The translations under genes and the position numbers were made by a program. Source: Thalassomonas haliotis (lineage in GTDB: Bacteria; Pseudomonadota; Gammaproteobacteria; Enterobacterales; Alteromonadaceae). From it: a DNA stretch of 64,000 nucleotides. Below, in pieces: positions 25,693-36,200 of this stretch (position 1 is its first letter; each line of letters opens with the position of its first letter). The notes under the pieces are model-generated. The model saw only the letters and a program-made list of their open reading frames with translations. It was not told the DNA's origin and did no database searches. The DNA lies in NCBI RefSeq assembly GCF_028657945.1, contig NZ_CP059693.1:2728001-2792000 (forward strand). Reading direction: 5' to 3'.

Positions 25693-27957
25693 ATGACTAA
25701 GTTAACGGATCTTGATAATAACGGGCAAAGCGGACAAGCAGGCAGTGAGCATGCGAGCAGCGATTTGCCGAGTAAAGGCCGGCGCAGCTTTATGAAAATG
25801 GCCGGGGTTGCCGGCGGCGGCCTGGTGATCGGTATCAGCCTGCCGGTTTTGGCCGGCAATAACGCTGAAAAAATAGCGGCGCAGGCAGGCGAGAAAATTT
25901 TTAACCCCAATGCCTTTATCCACTTAAGTGAAAACGGCGATACCCTGATTTATTGCGGCCGATGTGAAATGGGCCAGGGGATCAGCACGGCATTGCCTTC
26001 GGCGGTGGCGGATGAAATGGAAGCGGACTGGTCGCGGGTGCGTATCGAGCAGGCAGACGGCGACGAAGAAAAATATGGTCCCCAGGCGACCGGCGGCTCG
26101 GCCAGTATTGTGCGCATGTACCAGCCGATGCGTGAAGCGGGGGCAGCGGCCAAAGCCATGTTGGTTGCGGCGGCGGCCAAGGTATGGAAAACATCGGTAG
26201 ACAATTGTTATGCCAAATCGCATTTTGTCTACAATAAGCTCAATCAGCAAAAACTTGCCTATGGCGAGCTGGCCACGCTCGCCGCCAATATGCCGGTGCC
26301 GGAAAAACCGCAATTAAAAAGCAAAGATGAATTTCGTTATATCGGTCATGCATTGCCGCGCCATGATCAGGGTGAAGTGGTACTCGGTAAACGTATTTAC
26401 GGCGTCGATACTAAGATCCCCGGGATGAAATATGCGGCGATCAGCCATTGTCCCGTACTCGGCGGTAAGCTGAAAAGCCTGGATAAAAGCGAAGCCCTTA
26501 AAGTTAAAGGCGTACTCGGCGTTGTAGAAATTCCCCGCTTTGACGTGCCATATGGCTCTATCGGCGGGGTTGCCGTGGTGGCCGATAACAGCTGGACCGC
26601 ACAACAGGCACTGAAAAAGCTGAAAATCAGCTGGGACCTGGGGGAAAACCAGGTTTACAATACTAAGGCCTATAAACAGCAGCTGGTGGCAAATGTTGAA
26701 AAACCGGCCGAGCTTACCCATGAGCGGGGTAACGTCGAGCAGGCTTTTGCCAGGGCAAAACAAAAAGTCAGCGCCACCTATACCGGCGGCCATTTGTCCC
26801 ACTCTCCGATGGAGCCCAATGCCAGTGTGGTCTGGGTGCAGGATAACAGCTGTGAAGTGTGGGCGGCGACCCAGAGTCCGGCGGATATCCAAAAGGTCCT
26901 CGGGCAGTATTTAAAACGTGATCCTAAAGATATTCTTGTACATGTGACTATGGCTGGCGGGGCATTTGGCCGTAAGTTCAAATGTGATTATGTGCATGAA
27001 GCCGCGGTGATCTCCCGGCAAATGAAGATGCCGATCCAGCTTATCTGGTCGCGTGAAGAAGATATGCGCACCGGTTATTACCATTCCACCAGTGCCCAGC
27101 ATATCGAGGCGTCACTGGATGAAAACGGCAAAGTGACCGGCTGGCTGCACCGCGCCGCGTTTCCCTCTATCGGCTCCCTGTTTAACCCCTCGCTGGACCG
27201 GGCGTCAAAAGGCAGCCTGGAAGATGTTGCCAGCCATCCGTTTGCCATTGAGAACTTCCGCGCCGAGAGCGGGCAGGCCAAGGCTCATACCCGTATCGGT
27301 TGGTACCGGGCGGTTTATGCCATTTTCTACGGTTTTGCTTTTGGCACCTTTGCCGACGAGTTGGCGCATAAAGCGGGTAAAAATAGCTTTGATTTCCTCA
27401 ACCAGCTTTATGACGACAGCAGCAATATCAACGACAGGCAAAAAGAGCGGGCGGCGCGCTCGAAAGCGGCACTGGCGCTGGCGGCGAAAAAAGCCGGCTG
27501 GGACAACCGGGATAAACTGCCTAAGGGGCAGGGCATTGGCCTGGCGGTGCATTTCAGCTTTAACTCTTATGTGGCAATGGCGGTGCGCGTTGAAGTAAAC
27601 GGCGACAATATCAAGGTGCTTAAGGTGGATTGTGCCCTCGATTGCGGGCAGATCCTCAATGTTGACGGCGCTACCGCGCAAATGGAAGGGGCCGTGGTGA
27701 TGGGCATGTCGCTGGCGCTAAGCACGGAAATCGTCTTTAAAGACGGCGCCGTGGTCAACTCTAACTTCCACGATTATCCTGTGATGCGCATTTCGGATAT
27801 GCCTGAGGTTGCCGTGCATATGGTGGCATCGGATCATTCACCCACCGGCCTGGGCGAACCCGGGGTAGCACCGTTTGCACCGGCATTGAGCAATGCTATC
27901 TTTGCCGCATCCGGTAAACGTTATCGCGACTTGCCCATGTTACCTTTGTCCGTGTAG
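25693..27957 (+). CDS. iorB: Molybdopterin-binding large subunit, IorB type
   Basis: A 754-residue catalytic subunit of the xanthine-oxidase family. A Tat-type signal near the N-terminus (GRRSFMKMAG followed by a Gly/Val/Leu-rich segment ending near LAGN) indicates export folded to the periplasm together with the small subunit. Molybdopterin-contact segments are visible: GRCEMGQGISTALPS, the AGGAFGRKF loop, and the C-terminal GEPGVAPFAPALSNA, which holds the catalytic Glu. I start at ATG 25693, directly after iorA. Substrates of this branch are N-heterocycles or aldehydes; this one's substrate is unknown. A strong terminator follows. No accessory XdhC-type gene is adjacent. Confidence 0.92.
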   Translation: MTKLTDLDNNGQSGQAGSEHASSDLPSKGRRSFMKMAGVAGGGLVIGISLPVLAGNNAEKIAAQAGEKIFNPNAFIHLSENGDTLIYCGRCEMGQGISTALPSAVADEMEADWSRVRIEQADGDEEKYGPQATGGSASIVRMYQPMREAGAAAKAMLVAAAAKVWKTSVDNCYAKSHFVYNKLNQQKLAYGELATLAANMPVPEKPQLKSKDEFRYIGHALPRHDQGEVVLGKRIYGVDTKIPGMKYAAISHCPVLGGKLKSLDKSEALKVKGVLGVVEIPRFDVPYGSIGGVAVVADNSWTAQQALKKLKISWDLGENQVYNTKAYKQQLVANVEKPAELTHERGNVEQAFARAKQKVSATYTGGHLSHSPMEPNASVVWVQDNSCEVWAATQSPADIQKVLGQYLKRDPKDILVHVTMAGGAFGRKFKCDYVHEAAVISRQMKMPIQLIWSREEDMRTGYYHSTSAQHIEASLDENGKVTGWLHRAAFPSIGSLFNPSLDRASKGSLEDVASHPFAIENFRAESGQAKAHTRIGWYRAVYAIFYGFAFGTFADELAHKAGKNSFDFLNQLYDDSSNINDRQKERAARSKAALALAAKKAGWDNRDKLPKGQGIGLAVHFSFNSYVAMAVRVEVNGDNIKVLKVDCALDCGQILNVDGATAQMEGAVVMGMSLALSTEIVFKDGAVVNSNFHDYPVMRISDMPEVAVHMVASDHSPTGLGEPGVAPFAPALSNAIFAASGKRYRDLPMLPLSV

Positions 27958-28016
27958 TGCTATGGCTTAATCGTGAGTCTTGATAGCTAAAATTGACCGT
28001 TAAAAGATGATAGTAA

Positions 28017-28054
28017 AGCCTGCTTGCTAAATGAATGCGCAAGCAGGCTTTTTT
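28017..28054 (+). terminator. Rho-independent terminator after iorB
   Basis: An 11-bp perfect stem, AGCCTGCTTGC (28017-28027) with GCAAGCAGGCT (28039-28049), is followed by a T tract. It lies 60 bases after the iorB stop and separates it from the convergent pdsS gene. Confidence 0.93.
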
Positions 28055-28100
28055 GTCAGGGTTATTTGTATAGCGAGGGGCAACAAAAATTGCCGTATTG

Positions 28101-30281
28101 CTAACTTTTCGAGCCTAACGGCAAGCTGATGGTAACGGTCACCCCGTCCGGCTGGTGATGGTTGCTGGCGCTGATTTTGCCCTGGTGGAATTCACAAATT
28201 AACCGGGCGATATATAAGCCCAGGCCCAAATGCGGCTGTTCCTGCCTTTTTGAAGATCTCACCGAGACCATAGAGTCGAACAAGCGCCCCTGCATCTGCT
28301 CGGGCAGTAATTCGCCGTTATTGCTGATGGTTAATAGCAGCTGAGACTTTTCCTCGCAGATGGCCAGTTTAACTGACTTGTCCTGGGTGAACTCCACCGC
28401 ATTGGCGACCACCTTATCCAGCAGCTGGGCAATATGCTCCGGCGAGCCGAGAAAATTTACCGTCTCAAGCTGCTCGTCGACGTCAATGGCAAAGCTGATA
28501 TTGGGGTAGATTTGCTGATACCCCTGGACACAGCCTTTTAAGACCTGGATAAAATCAAAGTCCATTTTATCTGTGGTATGTAACATCTGTTCGATACGGG
28601 TGGCTTCGCTCATATTGGTTAAGATCAGGTTGAGGCGGGTGATCCCCGATTGTGCCCGGTCGATATAGGCACTGGCACTTTCCGGCATGGTTTGCATCGA
28701 CAGGTTTTCCAGTGAGGTCCTGACCACGGCAATTGGCGTTCTCAGCTCATGGGACAGGCGCGACGACATGTTTTCCAGGTAATGGTTATACTGGCTTAAA
28801 CGGTTGACAGCCGTGGTAAAACTGCGGGACAAGTCGCCGATTTCATCATTGGTGCTTGACGGTGGTAGCGCCTGTTTGATACGGCCATGTTCGTCGATAG
28901 CCTGCTCCGCCTGATTCCTTAAGGTACGGATACGGCTGGAAATACGCGAGGCAAACAGGAAAAACGCCACTGCCCCGAGCAACATAATGGCCAGTATCGA
29001 GCTGAATAACTTCTCCAGCGCCCGGTTCCTCAGGGTGCGTATGCCGTTGGTGGTTTCTTCAACGATCACCGCCCCCTGTACCTGGTTATTGATAAAGATC
29101 GGATAGGCGGCGGATAAGATCACCGCCTGCTGGTCCTGGGTCAGGCGCCATTGCGAGGTAGCAGCCCCTTTAAGGGCGCCGACAATATGTTTGCCGGTAA
29201 GATTACTGGCATCATAAAGCTGGTCGATAAAATCACTCGGTGGCCGGGTCAGTACCATGTAATACAGGGGAATGAGCCATTTTTGCTCTAAGCCCCGCCA
29301 CCAGCTGGTGCTTTCGCTGTTGGCGCTTTTTTTATGCCAGACTCCGGCCGCCTGGCGGATATCGCCTGCGGTGGCCAATACCCTGTGGTGTTGATCTACC
29401 ACCCAGATGCTGGAGTTGGTATAACGCATGCTGCGCACGATACGCTCGATTTCCGGCGACGGCACTAAAACCGTGCCTAAGGTTTTGGCAAAACGGGGAT
29501 CTGCCGAACCTACGGTATGGCTGACCTTGCCCTGAGCCTGGTCGACATCATGTACCGCGAAGGCGATTTTATCGCCGACCATAGACAGGGGCACGCGCAA
29601 TTCTATGTTATAACCCTGAGGGGTTGTCAGCCATTGCCCCTGAATTTGTGGGGTGACCACGGGAATATTGTTTTCCAGATCGGTAATGCGGTAGGTATCG
29701 AGCCAGCCGGGTTTTTTATTGCTGATCAGGTAGCGGCTGAATTTTCCCGCCTGATCGACAAACGCCAGCTCCAGATGATCATTACGGTTGATATTGATCA
29801 TATTTTTATCGCGAAATACCAGCTTATCGTCGGTGACGCTAAAAAACAGGTACAGGTACTTGTCGTATTTGCCCAGGGTGGTTTTAAACTCCATGGTCAG
29901 GGCTTTGCCGGTGGCGTTAGCCTCTTGCCGGTAAAGCAGGTGATCCTGACCGTATTCATGGGCGCGGCTGGTAAAATTGGGCCAGTCGCGGTATTGGCCG
30001 TCGAGACGGATGGGGTTTTTCAGCTGGTAGCCGTATAAGTCCCGGCCTTGTTCCACGCTGGGCAAAAAGCTGGCATGGCTGTTAAACAAATTCGGCCGGT
30101 CGTGTAAGGTGGTGGCCAGGGCGCGCGCCGTACCCACCAGGGTTTGCTCCTGGCCGTAGCGTAAATATTTTTCCATTTCCCAGACATATTGATAACCGAA
30201 CCAGGGAATGGAAAACAAAAACGTCGATAATAAAAACAGTTTACTGCGCAGGCCAAAACGTATCGGCAATGATAAAGCCAT
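28101..30281 (-). CDS. pdsS: Sortase-system histidine kinase PdsS
   Basis: A 726-residue sensor kinase matching the proteobacterial dedicated sortase system kinase (TIGR03785). A first TM segment (about 12-30) is followed by a periplasmic domain with carbohydrate-binding-like beta strands (NPIRLDGQYRDWPNF, then FSVTDDKLVFRDKN). A second TM lies near residues 425-445, with HAMP and DHp after it. The phosphoacceptor is His511 in SSRLSHELRTP, and the ATPase domain ends with GLGLYIARLICEFHQGK. It overlaps the PdsR stop by one base and is cotranscribed. Known systems pair it with a sortase and a target protein; neither is visible here. Confidence 0.9.
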   Translation of the reverse strand: MALSLPIRFGLRSKLFLLSTFLFSIPWFGYQYVWEMEKYLRYGQEQTLVGTARALATTLHDRPNLFNSHASFLPSVEQGRDLYGYQLKNPIRLDGQYRDWPNFTSRAHEYGQDHLLYRQEANATGKALTMEFKTTLGKYDKYLYLFFSVTDDKLVFRDKNMININRNDHLELAFVDQAGKFSRYLISNKKPGWLDTYRITDLENNIPVVTPQIQGQWLTTPQGYNIELRVPLSMVGDKIAFAVHDVDQAQGKVSHTVGSADPRFAKTLGTVLVPSPEIERIVRSMRYTNSSIWVVDQHHRVLATAGDIRQAAGVWHKKSANSESTSWWRGLEQKWLIPLYYMVLTRPPSDFIDQLYDASNLTGKHIVGALKGAATSQWRLTQDQQAVILSAAYPIFINNQVQGAVIVEETTNGIRTLRNRALEKLFSSILAIMLLGAVAFFLFASRISSRIRTLRNQAEQAIDEHGRIKQALPPSSTNDEIGDLSRSFTTAVNRLSQYNHYLENMSSRLSHELRTPIAVVRTSLENLSMQTMPESASAYIDRAQSGITRLNLILTNMSEATRIEQMLHTTDKMDFDFIQVLKGCVQGYQQIYPNISFAIDVDEQLETVNFLGSPEHIAQLLDKVVANAVEFTQDKSVKLAICEEKSQLLLTISNNGELLPEQMQGRLFDSMVSVRSSKRQEQPHLGLGLYIARLICEFHQGKISASNHHQPDGVTVTISLPLGSKS

Positions 30282-31027
30282 TAACTTTCTTTCGCACCTG
30301 TTTGCTCTTTACCTGTATGCTCTCTACTTGCAGACAGGGGCTCATTCCAGCGGTAACCCATGCCGTAGACGGTTTCAATGCAGTCAAATTCGCTATCGAT
30401 ACGCATAAACTTTTTACGGATACGTTTGATATGGGAGGTGATGGTGCTGTCGTCGACATAAATTTTCGAGTCCTGCATCAGCTGCTGGCGGTTTTTGACA
30501 TGGCCCGGGTGCTTGGCCAGGGCGAATACCATCCAGAATTCGGTCACCGTCAGGTCGACGGTTTGCTGCTGCCAGGCAATAGACATGCGCTGGCTGTCGA
30601 TGCTTAACGGGCCGGAGATCAGCATATGCTCTTGTTGGGTCGGCTGGTCCAGGGCGTCCTGGCGTCGGAACAGGGCGGCAATGCGGGCGCTTAAATGGGG
30701 TAAACTGATGTCTTTAGTTAAATAGTCATCTGCGCCCATGCGTAATCCTGAGACGGTATCAAAGTCGTTGTCCCGCGCGGTCAGGAAAATAATAGGTAAG
30801 GTTTTCGACAAGGTTCTCAGCCACTGGCACAGGGTAAAACCGCCGTCATACTCCTGCTCCAGGCCGATATCTAAAATGACTAAATGGGGCAGGCGCAAGT
30901 TAAAGGCGGCGGTGGCGGTTTCGCGGTTTTCATAGGTTTGCACTTGGTAGCCCTGGGTACGCAGGACATCGGCATAGTTTTCCCGGATTGCCGCTTCATC
31001 TTCTACTATGGCTATACGTTTGCTCAT
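30281..31027 (-). CDS. pdsR: Sortase-system response regulator PdsR
   Basis: A 248-residue OmpR-type regulator of the dedicated sortase system (TIGR03787). The receiver has the phosphoacceptor Asp53 in LVILDIG, and the C-terminal winged helix contains SKIYVDDSTITSHIKRIRKK. I start at the ATG at 31027 (MSKRIAIVEDE), which has AGAGAAAG before it, instead of the TTG at 31045. It is followed by pdsS with a one-base overlap and faces away from pdsO across a 204-base region. It probably controls pdsO from that shared region; no repeat was confidently assigned. Confidence 0.9.
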   Translation of the reverse strand: MSKRIAIVEDEAAIRENYADVLRTQGYQVQTYENRETATAAFNLRLPHLVILDIGLEQEYDGGFTLCQWLRTLSKTLPIIFLTARDNDFDTVSGLRMGADDYLTKDISLPHLSARIAALFRRQDALDQPTQQEHMLISGPLSIDSQRMSIAWQQQTVDLTVTEFWMVFALAKHPGHVKNRQQLMQDSKIYVDDSTITSHIKRIRKKFMRIDSEFDCIETVYGMGYRWNEPLSASREHTGKEQTGAKES

Positions 31028-31249
31028 TGCTTTCTCTTTTTTCACTGCTGGGGCATCTTATGGGGCCACTATAACGAAAAATTTTCCTTACTGCGCTGTT
31101 TTATTGAAATTGCCATTTTGTTGCCACATTTTCCCGGTAAATTGCCTTTTTTGCGTCTGCTTAGTGTCGTTTTTATCGCGTTTAATAGGAGTCATCAAGC
31201 AAAGCGTAACGGCAACTAACATGACCGCAACTAACAGGGTGATACCATT

Positions 31250-32077
31250 ATGAACAAGATTAAACTTACCGCTTCAAACAACAACTTGGACAACAAAGCT
31301 ACCGGCAAAGTAAAAATGATCAACATGCTGCTTATCGGCGCCTTAAGCTGCGCCCCTTTACTGAGCACTAATACTTATGCCGAATCCGGGCACGGGGTTA
31401 TGAAAACCCCGCAGGAATTACAGGAATCGGCGAAAGTACGTGAAGAAGTCGGCTTAGGCACAGGTATGGTATTGGGGGCAATCTTTGGCGGCCCGGCGGG
31501 GGCTTTTGTTACCGCTATCGCCGGTACTTTTATTGCTAAAAATATCAACGCCACCGAAGAAGTGGATCAGCTTGAACTGGCTTTATCTGAGCAGGAGCAA
31601 GAACAGCAACATAGCCTGATGGCCCTGAACCGTAAACTTGAGCTGGCAGAGCAGGCTTACCAGGCAGAGCTATTGGCATTGCAACAAAGTTACCAGGCCA
31701 CCGGACAACTGCAGGCGGAAAACTTGTTAATGAGTTTGCAGTTTTCCACCGGTTCCAGTGAAATAGCCCCCCATTACCAGGAGCAAATCTCGGCTCTGGC
31801 CAAGCTGTTAAAACGCTCGCCGAATTTGTCGATAGACCTTTCCGGTTATACCGATTTACAGGGAGATGAAACCTTGAACCAGAACTTATCCCTTGCCCGG
31901 GTGACCTCAGTTAAAAATGCCCTGATAGCCCAGGGAATCGCCGGACGCCGCGTGCAAACCTATGCCCACGGCGAAAATAATCCGGTTGTCGCCAGTGCCG
32001 AAAAAGAAGTCAGCTTTTATGATCGCCGCGTGGTGGTGAAGTTACACCGGAATTTAGAGCAAACCGCGAAAAACTAA
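31250..32077 (+). CDS. pdsO: Sortase-system OmpA-like protein PdsO
   Basis: A 275-residue protein matching PdsO (TIGR03789). The N-terminus has a signal or anchor segment (MLLIGALSCAPLLSTNTYA, about residues 25-43). A Gly-rich membrane-type segment follows (GTGMVLGAIFGGPAGAF, about 73-95), then a coiled coil rich in Gln/Glu/Leu (110-155). The OmpA-like peptidoglycan-binding domain closes it, with FSTGSSEIAPHYQEQI, the SGYTD loop and RVQTYAHGENNP. It should tether envelope structures to peptidoglycan. It is divergent from pdsRS. In other marine species it accompanies the sortase and its target, which are absent in this window. Confidence 0.88.
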   Translation: MNKIKLTASNNNLDNKATGKVKMINMLLIGALSCAPLLSTNTYAESGHGVMKTPQELQESAKVREEVGLGTGMVLGAIFGGPAGAFVTAIAGTFIAKNINATEEVDQLELALSEQEQEQQHSLMALNRKLELAEQAYQAELLALQQSYQATGQLQAENLLMSLQFSTGSSEIAPHYQEQISALAKLLKRSPNLSIDLSGYTDLQGDETLNQNLSLARVTSVKNALIAQGIAGRRVQTYAHGENNPVVASAEKEVSFYDRRVVVKLHRNLEQTAKN

Positions 32078-32214
32078 TCTCTGTGACAAAGCAAATTAAA
32101 CCCAGGTAGTAAGGAGGTGAGGCCGGGTATTGTAAAGTGGATACCAAGACGCTAACCGTTAAGTTAAAACACTTTTTTTAAAGTAAATGTTTAAAGTAAA
32201 AGACAATAAGTGAA

Positions 32215-32254
32215 AGCCGGGTTTTGAGGAGAGAGCAAAACCCGGTTTTATTGT
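32215..32254 (+). terminator. Rho-independent terminator after pdsO
   Basis: A 10-bp stem, CCGGGTTTTG (32217-32226) with CAAAACCCGG (32236-32245), is followed by TTTTATTGTTT. It lies 140 bases after pdsO and before the class D beta-lactamase gene, suggesting they are separate transcripts. Confidence 0.85.
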
Positions 32255-32315
32255 TTGTGATAAGCCCTCTCCACTTTTTAATCACTTGTAAAAGCATCAA
32301 GTAAAGGAAACTATT

Positions 32316-33146
32316 TTGTCCGAGTCCCGATTGGCCCCGTTAGGTTTTATTGCTGCAATCACGGCAATGAGCGTTACTACCAGCACTCAGGTAAAAGCCG
32401 CTGTTGAACTTCCCTGTGAAAATCCGAAAAACCAATGTACTTTTGTCTTGCTGAGCCAGAGCCATGCCAACCAAGACATAAAAGATGAGCTGTTAAAGGT
32501 TAATCCCGCCAGGGCGGCACAAGCCCAGTCGCCTTATTCCACCTTTAAAATTGCCAATTCGATGATAGCGCTGGAAACCGGCACGGTAAGTAGCATTTAT
32601 CAGCCGCTTAGTTATGATAAGGAAAAATATCCATTTCAGGCCTGGTGGCCAAAAGCCTGGCAGAAAAAGCACGATTTAAAAAGCGCCTTTAAACATTCGG
32701 TGGTGCCCATCTACCGGCATCTGGCGGGAGATATCGGCGCGGCTAAAATGGCGGCTTATATGCAAAAATTTCAATACGGCAACCTGGATATCAGTTCGGG
32801 CTTAGATAATTTCTGGTTGAACGGCAGCTTGAAAATTTCCGCCATAGATCAGGTATATTTCTTACGGGCGCTAAAAAACAATGATTTTGCCTTATCCCAG
32901 CTCAGTATCGGCAAGTTAAAAGACTTGATGTTTGTTGAAGAAGGGCAGCACTATCAACTTTTTGCCAAAACCGGCACAGGTCCCATAGGCAAGCAGCAAT
33001 ATATTGCCTGGTATGTCGGTTTTGTCGAAAATAATAACGGCACTTTTTATTTTGCTTTTCATGTCGGCGGCAAGACCTTTGCCGAAGTGCAGCAAAAAAG
33101 GCCGGTATGGGTCAAGGCGCATTTAAAGGCTTTAGCTCTTATCTAG
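32316..33146 (+). CDS. Class D (OXA-type) serine beta-lactamase
   Basis: A 276-residue exported enzyme with every class D landmark. These are STFK (Ser75-Lys78, the nucleophile and carbamylated Lys), SVV (Ser128-x-Val130), YGN, FWLNGSLKIS carrying the conserved Trp, KTG (Lys218-Gly220) and WYVGFVE. The signal peptide ends near VKA (about residue 28). The TTG start has AAAGGAAA five bases upstream. The family hydrolyses penicillins and sometimes other beta-lactams; chromosomal homologues are common in marine Gammaproteobacteria. No integron, IS or plasmid feature is beside it. Spectrum cannot be read from sequence. Confidence 0.93.
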   Translation: MSESRLAPLGFIAAITAMSVTTSTQVKAAVELPCENPKNQCTFVLLSQSHANQDIKDELLKVNPARAAQAQSPYSTFKIANSMIALETGTVSSIYQPLSYDKEKYPFQAWWPKAWQKKHDLKSAFKHSVVPIYRHLAGDIGAAKMAAYMQKFQYGNLDISSGLDNFWLNGSLKISAIDQVYFLRALKNNDFALSQLSIGKLKDLMFVEEGQHYQLFAKTGTGPIGKQQYIAWYVGFVENNNGTFYFAFHVGGKTFAEVQQKRPVWVKAHLKALALI

Positions 33147-33208
33147 TTTATTCTTTAGATAATATTTAGCGATAAGGTTCGCGATCACGGCCAGGCTCCA
33201 GGGGCCGG

Positions 33209-36200
33209 TTAATTAATCTCGCGCCAGTAAAGAATACGGTCATTGCCTCGGTATTGGCCGAAGCTGGCCAGGCCCTTGGGGTTATTATCATGATTGGTGT
33301 CGCTGTCCCAGTCGTATTTTAACCAGGAGGGGGTGACATCATTGGTGCCGCCGTAGATATAATAGGTATTACCGACATTTTCTGCGCCGGGGGCGGCAAG
33401 TATCAAGGGGGAGAGGCTGTTGCTGCCGTTAAGGAAAGTCCCTGTGCCGGTAGTGGCGTTTATGTCCGGATTTGCGGCCAGCGCCGGGTTAAGGCCTGTG
33501 GTGTCAAAGGCATAGTTATTAACGGTTTCCCCGTTATAGGGGGTGCAGCTGTCATCGAGATTGGTGATAAAACCGCTGCCGTCCCAGTATTGCACCGACA
33601 TCACTATCGGCAGGTCTTCGGTTTCCGGGCCAAAATTATTTTCCACATACCAGCGGCCAAAGCGGATGTTTGCACTGCCGCTTAGTTGTTTGGCGCTGCA
33701 ATCGGTGGCCGGATCTGTCTCTGTGGTGCAGGCATTATCGGTATCCGGGCGCATATCCAGGCCGGTCAGTAAAGAGACCTGTGTTGGCGTTTCGCCGTCA
33801 TCCAGGCCTATGCCCACTACCAGGTCTTCAAACGGACCATCCGGAGCCGCTGCGCCGCGGCTAAAATTACCTTTGCTGTTGTCAAGGGCATAAACCCCTT
33901 CAAGCCAGTTACTGGAAAAGCCCGAAAGCCTTGATGCCAACTCGTTGCCGTCATTATTATTTTCCGCCACCAGGGTGATACCGGCTTTGGCGTAATCCTG
34001 GGCGCTGTCGACGTGGTCAAAGTAGTTTTTGGTAACTTCTCCCCCCTGGTTCAACGCCTGAAGTTGATAGCTGATTTTCAGCTCTTCCTGGTCCATATAA
34101 ACGAAATTCTCGGGATCGCCTGCGCCGCACCAGCCTGAAACCTGGGAGCTGAATAAGGTAAAATGATCCGGGACAAAACGGCCGATATCTATGGCACCGG
34201 CCGCTATTGTCAGGCTGCCGTCGCCATAAGCGCTGTCCTGTATATCCAGGTTAAGCAAACCGACATCGGAATATTTGGCGCCGCTGTAGCTGGAGTTACC
34301 GGCAGTAAAACTGGTTAAGGTGACATCGACAAAGGCGGGAGTCAGCGAGCTTGGCAGGCTGTTACTGGCGGCATAGGTGAAATTGCCTTCGTTGCTGCCC
34401 GAGGTGGGGCCGGTTCTTTCTAGCTTTAACTGAATTTGCCCGGGCGCATAGTTAAGCGTTGTGTCGCCGTCGGCATTGATTGCGGTGACGTTAAAGTCAA
34501 AATCGGCGCCTGCTTTATGGCTCGGGTTCGCGTCAACGGTGGCGGCATCGAGCTTTGTGCCATCGGCTTGTACACTTAATTTCAGGGCATCGGGTCTGAC
34601 CCAGAAACTGTTGCTGCTGCCGGTAATATCGGTACCGCCGTTGTTATAACTGGCCTGCAGGCGTATTTGTCCGGCATCTTTATAGTTAGGCTTGGGGATA
34701 ATGGCCTTAGCTTCGGCATCAAACACCAGCTCTACTGAGGTAAAACTGGGGTATTTAGCCAGGCTGCTGGCATCGCTATCTACAGTAAATAACAAGCCGC
34801 CGGTGCCTGTCGGGGCAATATTTTCCTGGGCCAAGTCTATGGTGACGGTTTTACTGACAAAGGTGTCGTCGCTGATACAGGAAAATCCGGCACCGGCACG
34901 TTTAGACTTAGTCGCGGTTAACACTATATCGGTAAATTCTACCCCCGCCACCTGGTTCGTTATCGTGGAAAATGAAAAGTCGGCATCGCTAAAAGTGATT
35001 TCACAATTGGCATACGAGCACTCTGGATCATCGGTGGCGCCGGGACTGATATTATCCAGGGACAGGGAAATAGTTTCTGCGGTGGAATAAGTAAAATCAA
35101 AGGTGCTGGTGCCCTGGAAGCTGAGGGCATCGGCAATTTTTGTGCTGCCCGCGTAGACATCCATAGTCACATTTTGTGTGCTTAATACCGAACAGTCGGC
35201 AACTTCACAGGCATTAATGGTGATCTCTTCGTCGGCGCAGGTTAATCCCTGGTTATTATGGATTATTTGATAATGATGAATATCTGTAACAGCTTCACAG
35301 AGTCCGTTAAGGGTTAAACCGGCAATGCCCTCATAGTTGGCGCTTGCCGAGTTTTTAATTTCAAGTTTGCCCTTTGCCGAAATAACCCCGGTATGCCTGG
35401 CGTTATTGTGAATATGAATATCCTGGCCCGCTCCGTAAAGCACCGCCTTTACCTGTACTTCATTTTTTAAGTGGATTTGCTCATAACCGATAAATGCCAG
35501 GTTTCGGGCAACACCGCCGACATTTACCAGGCTGTTGTTTTCAATGTCAAAGTGTTGGTTGACATAAATAACGACCGGGCCATTGATGATGACCTGGCTG
35601 GAATTGAATATTTCGAGAAAGTCGAACCAATAAGTGCCGGCATTAAGGGTGATGATGGAATTATTGTGAAAATAACCTGTGGTAATTTTATAGTCGGTTG
35701 GCGAGGATAAAAAAGTTACATTGGCATTGCCGGTTAAGCTGAGCTGATCAATTTCCGTCAGGTTGTAATCGCCCCCTGGGCCTATGGTGGAGGTGCCTGC
35801 GGATAAAGCGATATCGGTTGTCGTTGAAGTGGTTTCAAATACCGGCAGGGTTAAGGCCGCCGCGGTTGTGCTGGTAATGGCGCAATCTGCGCTCGCACAG
35901 GTATTGTGGCTGGGATCGGTTTCATCGGTTAGCGACGGAAATGCGAACAGGTTAGCGGCATCGCCCACGACTTGGCCGTTATTTTTAAATTTTAATGAAC
36001 TGTTGGCATCATGTCCCTGTACCGTGTTGGGGAAATAGGCCGAGCACACATTGCTGCAACCGGTTGAAGAAAAACTGATATCGCAACTGGTGCCGCCACC
36101 GCTATCACATTCGGGGGCATTTGTTGCCGTGACCGTTGGATTTGCCACCGATAAGCTCAGGGTTTCTGCCGTGGTATGGTCGAAAGTAAAGCTGGTGCTG

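Noticed and set aside
29517-30038. Plus-strand 173-residue frame over pdsS
   Set aside because: It lies antisense to the kinase, whose motifs (His511, ATPase box) are intact, and its sequence resembles no family.
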